Source: an uncultured Atopobiaceae bacterium (GTDB lineage Bacteria > Actinomycetota > Coriobacteriia > Coriobacteriales > Atopobiaceae). From it: 8,439 bases of DNA. Of the stretch, positions 6,570-8,439 are shown in pieces (the stretch's first letter is position 1; each line of letters begins with the position of its first letter). The stretch covers positions 1 through 8,439 of the forward strand of contig CAAGLU010000400.1 in the NCBI GenBank assembly GCA_900770865.1, given 5' to 3'. A program made the translations under genes and the position numbers. The notes beneath the pieces are model-generated. The model ran no database searches. It saw only the letters and a program-made list of their open reading frames with translations, and had not been told where the DNA came from.

Positions 6570-7463
6570 TTATTCCAAACTCGCCTTCTCAAGCGGAATA
6601 ATTCCAGGCAACTCGAGCAGAGACGCGTCACCTGACTTCACCGCAGTTTTGAGGGTCTCAAGCTCGTTCTCTATGGCAATTTGAACGGGAACTCTTCCAA
6701 GAGGAATGCTAACAAGGTACTCAAACACCGACGCGAGTTCCCGCTTGTTCTCTGATGTCAGAGGTCCTCCAAGGATCCTCTGGATAACGAGCAGATCAAC
6801 AATTGGCCGGAACGGCTCTATTAGGTCATCAACCAGATTGAAGGCGTTTAGGTTGTTGCAGTGGTGGATTCCCCGCGAAACGAGCCATCCGCCACTTACG
6901 GCCATCCGGCCAATGCCCGCCCTAAGGACCGTATAGCCATAGTCCAGGGCTGGGGTAAGGGGGCTACTGCGGCGACCACCTTCCGGCAGGAGCTTTTTAA
7001 AGTATTGGCTTGCGGCAACGGACTCCCTATTTGACGTATCTCCTGAGAGGACGTCCCTAGCCACGGCCTTCACGGAAGAGCCGTCCAAACCAAGAAGCTC
7101 GAGAACCGCAGCCTGATTCGATATCTTCGCTTTAACGATTCTCTGCCATAGACGCTTCTGCATGGGCTTTGAGATTGCTAACTGATCATCAACAATCGCC
7201 GCGTGTCTTGAGTGCGCCCCCAACGGAAGCAGGAGCCCATTGGGCATATGATCGTCTCCGCAAAACATGACACCAATGCCGGCATCCGAAAACTTAGAAA
7301 GTGCTGACGTAGTTATCTGAGCCTGATGAGTTTCGATGATAAGGACCCAGATGTCTTCAAGAGGTATTAGCCCTCGAAGCTCCCCGCGCTGACTAATTGC
7401 GAGCGCATCATCTTTTATGGACAGCGACGCAGGGTTCTGAATGCAAACAGTTCTCTTTGGCAT
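6570..7463 (-). CDS. cas1: CRISPR-associated Cas1 integrase, type II
   Basis: A 297-aa metal-dependent integrase that inserts new spacers at the leader end of the array, together with Cas2. The N-terminal beta domain (about 1-80) includes IPLEDIWVLIIETHQAQITTSAL; the helical catalytic domain carries NRESVAASQYFKKLLP (E147), GIHHCNNLNAFNLVDDLIEPFRP (H201 and E216). The E-H-E spacing matches type II Cas1, such as E149/H205/E220 in S. pyogenes. The length is normal for types II-A and II-C. It is first in the minus-strand series cas1-cas2-antitoxin-toxin. The ATG at 7463 has only a weak purine stretch (GAGAAG) upstream. Its promoter must lie within the short gap shared with the tracrRNA. Csn2 is not found in the window, which together with the small Cas9 supports subtype II-C. 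Confidence 0.97.
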   Translation of the reverse strand: MPKRTVCIQNPASLSIKDDALAISQRGELRGLIPLEDIWVLIIETHQAQITTSALSKFSDAGIGVMFCGDDHMPNGLLLPLGAHSRHAAIVDDQLAISKPMQKRLWQRIVKAKISNQAAVLELLGLDGSSVKAVARDVLSGDTSNRESVAASQYFKKLLPEGGRRSSPLTPALDYGYTVLRAGIGRMAVSGGWLVSRGIHHCNNLNAFNLVDDLIEPFRPIVDLLVIQRILGGPLTSENKRELASVFEYLVSIPLGRVPVQIAIENELETLKTAVKSGDASLLELPGIIPLEKASLE

Positions 7464-7484
7464 ATCTTCTCACCCCACCGATAG

Positions 7485-7492
7485 GTTATAAT
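7485..7492. promoter_or_regulatory. Shared divergent -10 region for tracrRNA (+) and cas1 (-)
   Basis: TATAAT at 7487-7492 reads on the plus strand and places a tracrRNA start at about 7499. The same bases read TATAAC on the minus strand (7490-7485), 22 bases upstream of the cas1 ATG. Only about 35 bases separate cas1 from the tracrRNA start, so the two promoters must overlap. No clear -35 is seen for either direction. Confidence 0.5.
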
Positions 7493-7498
7493 TCCCCT

Positions 7499-7626
7499 GT
7501 CTAGCAAGGTTTTGTATCAACTGGGGAGTTGGAAGGAATCGCGGCTAGACAAGGGAATCGCTTTTACGCGATTACCCGCAAGGTAAGCCCGCCAGCACCC
7601 TTGGTGTCGGCGGGCGATCCTTTTTT
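7499..7626 (+). ncRNA. Predicted tracrRNA
   Basis: This trans-activating RNA should base-pair with the crRNA repeat and hold it in Cas9. The anti-repeat spans 7511-7550. Bases 7511-7536 match the first 26 bases of the plus-strand repeat except for three positions (one terminal mismatch and two that become G-U pairs). Bases 7537-7541 (AATCG) form a bulge, and 7542-7550 (CGGCTAGAC) pair with the other end of the repeat with one mismatch. This upper stem-bulge-lower stem is the architecture Cas9 recognises. Next comes a stem AATCGC (7556-7561) with GCGATT (7568-7573), extended by GGG/CCC, then a long terminator stem at 7587-7615 and six Ts. The start is set by the -10 at 7487-7492. The direction is certain because the anti-repeat only makes sense with minus-strand crRNA and the T-run is on the plus strand. 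The 5' end is predicted, not measured. Confidence 0.88.
7587..7626 (+). terminator. Intrinsic terminator of the tracrRNA
   Basis: GCCCGCC (7587-7593) pairs with GGCGGGC (7609-7615), continued past one mismatch by GCACC (7595-7599) with GGTGT (7603-7607) and a three-base loop. Six Ts follow at 7621-7626 after GATCC. The stem is also likely the 3' stem-loop of the mature tracrRNA. The next 70 bases (7627-7696) hold no recognisable gene; CAGAAAAAGG at 7641-7650 can pair with the T-run region 7619-7629 at DNA level. Confidence 0.9.
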
Positions 7627-7696
7627 CTGCGAACGGTTTTCAGAAAAAGGCTTTCGGTGGGCGTCATTGATTGCTTCGGTCAACATTTTTATTTCA

Positions 7697-7744
7697 ACCA
7701 ATACCAAAACACCCCCTGTTCACAGGGGGTGTTTTGGTATTGGT
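7697..7744. repeat. Perfect 23-bp inverted repeat directly abutting the CRISPR array
   Basis: Bases 7697-7719 are the exact reverse complement of 7722-7744, with only TC between the arms. The arms contain ACACCCCCTGT and ACAGGGGGTGT at the centre and CCAATACC / GGTATTGG outside. The right arm ends at 7744 and the first CRISPR repeat starts at 7745. On the minus strand, the direction of array transcription, the hairpin is the first thing after the last repeat, so it may end or protect the pre-crRNA; no T-run follows, so it is not a canonical intrinsic terminator. Confidence 0.8.
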
Positions 7745-8439
7745 ATTGTACCAACTGGGGAATTGGAAGGCCGGCAAGACCTAGCCGCGCGTTCTCTTCC
7801 TCCAGCCCAGATTGTACCAACTGGGGAATTGGAAGGCCGGCAAGACTACTTCGGAAGGCTCGACATACGACCTCCCATTGTACCAACTGGGGAATTGGAA
7901 GGCCGGCAAGACTTCAAGCGGTATCAGGTGCAGCTGAACAACATTGTACCAACTGGGGAATTGGAAGGCCGGCAAGACAGATTGAGCCACGCACTCACAG
8001 AGCGTGACATTGTACCAACTGGGGAATTGGAAGGCCGGCAAGACCTACGGGTAAGATATGTAGCGTATTCAAGTATTGTACCAACTGGGGAATTGGAAGG
8101 CCGGCAAGACTGGGGACCAGCGTTGCCACGACGGATTGGAATTGTACCAACTGGGGAATTGGAAGGCCGGCAAGACTGGGATTTTTGGAGGGATATCGAT
8201 GCTTTTTATTGTACCAACTGGGGAATTGGAAGGCCGGCAAGACTCCTGCGGCAGGGACCGGAGCAGCGCCATGATTGTACCAACTGGGGAATTGGAAGGC
8301 CGGCAAGACTCGTCCAGCCACCAGCATTGATATTCTGTCGATTGTACCAACTGGGGAATTGGAAGGCCGGCAAGACGAGCAGCGAGATGAGCGAGCCCGT
8401 GAACGTATTGTACCAACTGGGGAATTGGAAGGCCGGCAA
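7745..8439 (-). CRISPR. Type II-C CRISPR array, 11 repeats and 10 spacers in window (continues beyond)
   Basis: The 36-base repeat begins ATTGTACCAACTGGGG and ends GGCCGGCAAGAC on the plus strand. Copies start at 7745, 7811, 7877, 7943, 8009, 8075, 8141, 8208, 8274, 8341 and 8407; the last lacks its final three bases because the window ends. All copies are identical. Eight spacers are 30 bases; those at 8177-8207 and 8310-8340 are 31. All ten spacers are different and none has an obvious match elsewhere in the window. The crRNA strand is minus: the repeat then begins GTCTTGCCGG and ends TGGTACAAT, the type II-C form, and it is complementary to the tracrRNA anti-repeat. The array therefore runs toward cas1, and the leader with the newest spacers should be to the right, outside the window. 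Open frames across the array are artefacts of the repeats. Confidence 0.99.

Noticed and set aside
7697..7744. Terminal inverted repeat of an insertion sequence
   Set aside because: There is no transposase, no second copy in the window and no visible target duplication; the two arms are separated by two bases only.
7657..8439. Open frames across the CRISPR array that encode a repeated peptide
   Set aside because: The repeated peptide is the 36-base DNA repeat read as codons; the spacers carry no continuous protein signal.
7745..8439. Plus-strand transcription of the array, away from cas1
   Set aside because: A plus-strand repeat would be identical in sense to the anti-repeat and could not pair with the tracrRNA; the TACAAT end and tracrRNA terminator both fix the crRNA on the minus strand.

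Overview
The window looks like chromosomal DNA from a GC-rich bacterium. Gene style (short SD-led operons, a YtrA-like GntR/ABC pair, a COG2509-type FAD enzyme with a Cys cluster) suggests a gut or oral Actinobacterium of the class Coriobacteriia (Olsenella/Collinsella-like). This placement is inferred from overall character only. The left third is ordinary GC-rich housekeeping DNA. The right two thirds, visibly less GC-rich from the TA/cas1/cas2 part onward, hold a CRISPR-Cas type II-C locus.

Layout: (1) positions 1-742, minus strand: the 5' part of an ABC transporter ATPase and, upstream of it with a TGATG stop/start overlap, a short GntR-family repressor, with nested palindromes in its promoter region. 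(2) 841-2332, minus strand: an FAD-dependent oxidoreductase whose stop codon lies inside a perfect 31-nt palindrome, followed by an intrinsic terminator. (3) 2333-2598: divergent intergenic region. (4) 2599-5619, plus strand: an intact, compact Cas9 of 1006 aa with all RuvC and HNH catalytic residues. (5) 5629-5664: a hairpin between convergent genes. (6) 5668-6179, minus strand: a RelE/ParE-family toxin and RHH-type antitoxin pair. (7) 6237-7463, minus strand: cas2 and cas1. (8) 7464-7626: a short divergent promoter region and, on the plus strand, a predicted tracrRNA with anti-repeat, stem-loop and terminator. (9) 7697-7744: a perfect 23-bp hairpin abutting the array. (10) 7745-8439: a CRISPR array with 11 repeats (the last cut by the window edge) and 10 spacers.

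How the parts fit: Cas1 and Cas2 would insert new spacers. The array is read on the minus strand, because only then is the crRNA repeat complementary to the plus-strand anti-repeat; each repeat ends in an extended -10-like TGGTACAAT, as in Neisseria type II-C arrays. tracrRNA pairs with the crRNA repeat, and Cas9 uses the duplex for cleavage. No csn2 or cas4 is seen, which fits subtype II-C, though the leader side of the array lies outside the window. Unusual points are the toxin-antitoxin pair sitting between cas9 and cas2 in the cas1-cas2 orientation, the convergent layout of cas9 against cas1-cas2, a 5' segment of the tracrRNA that can pair with its own anti-repeat, and the long hairpin directly at the array end.
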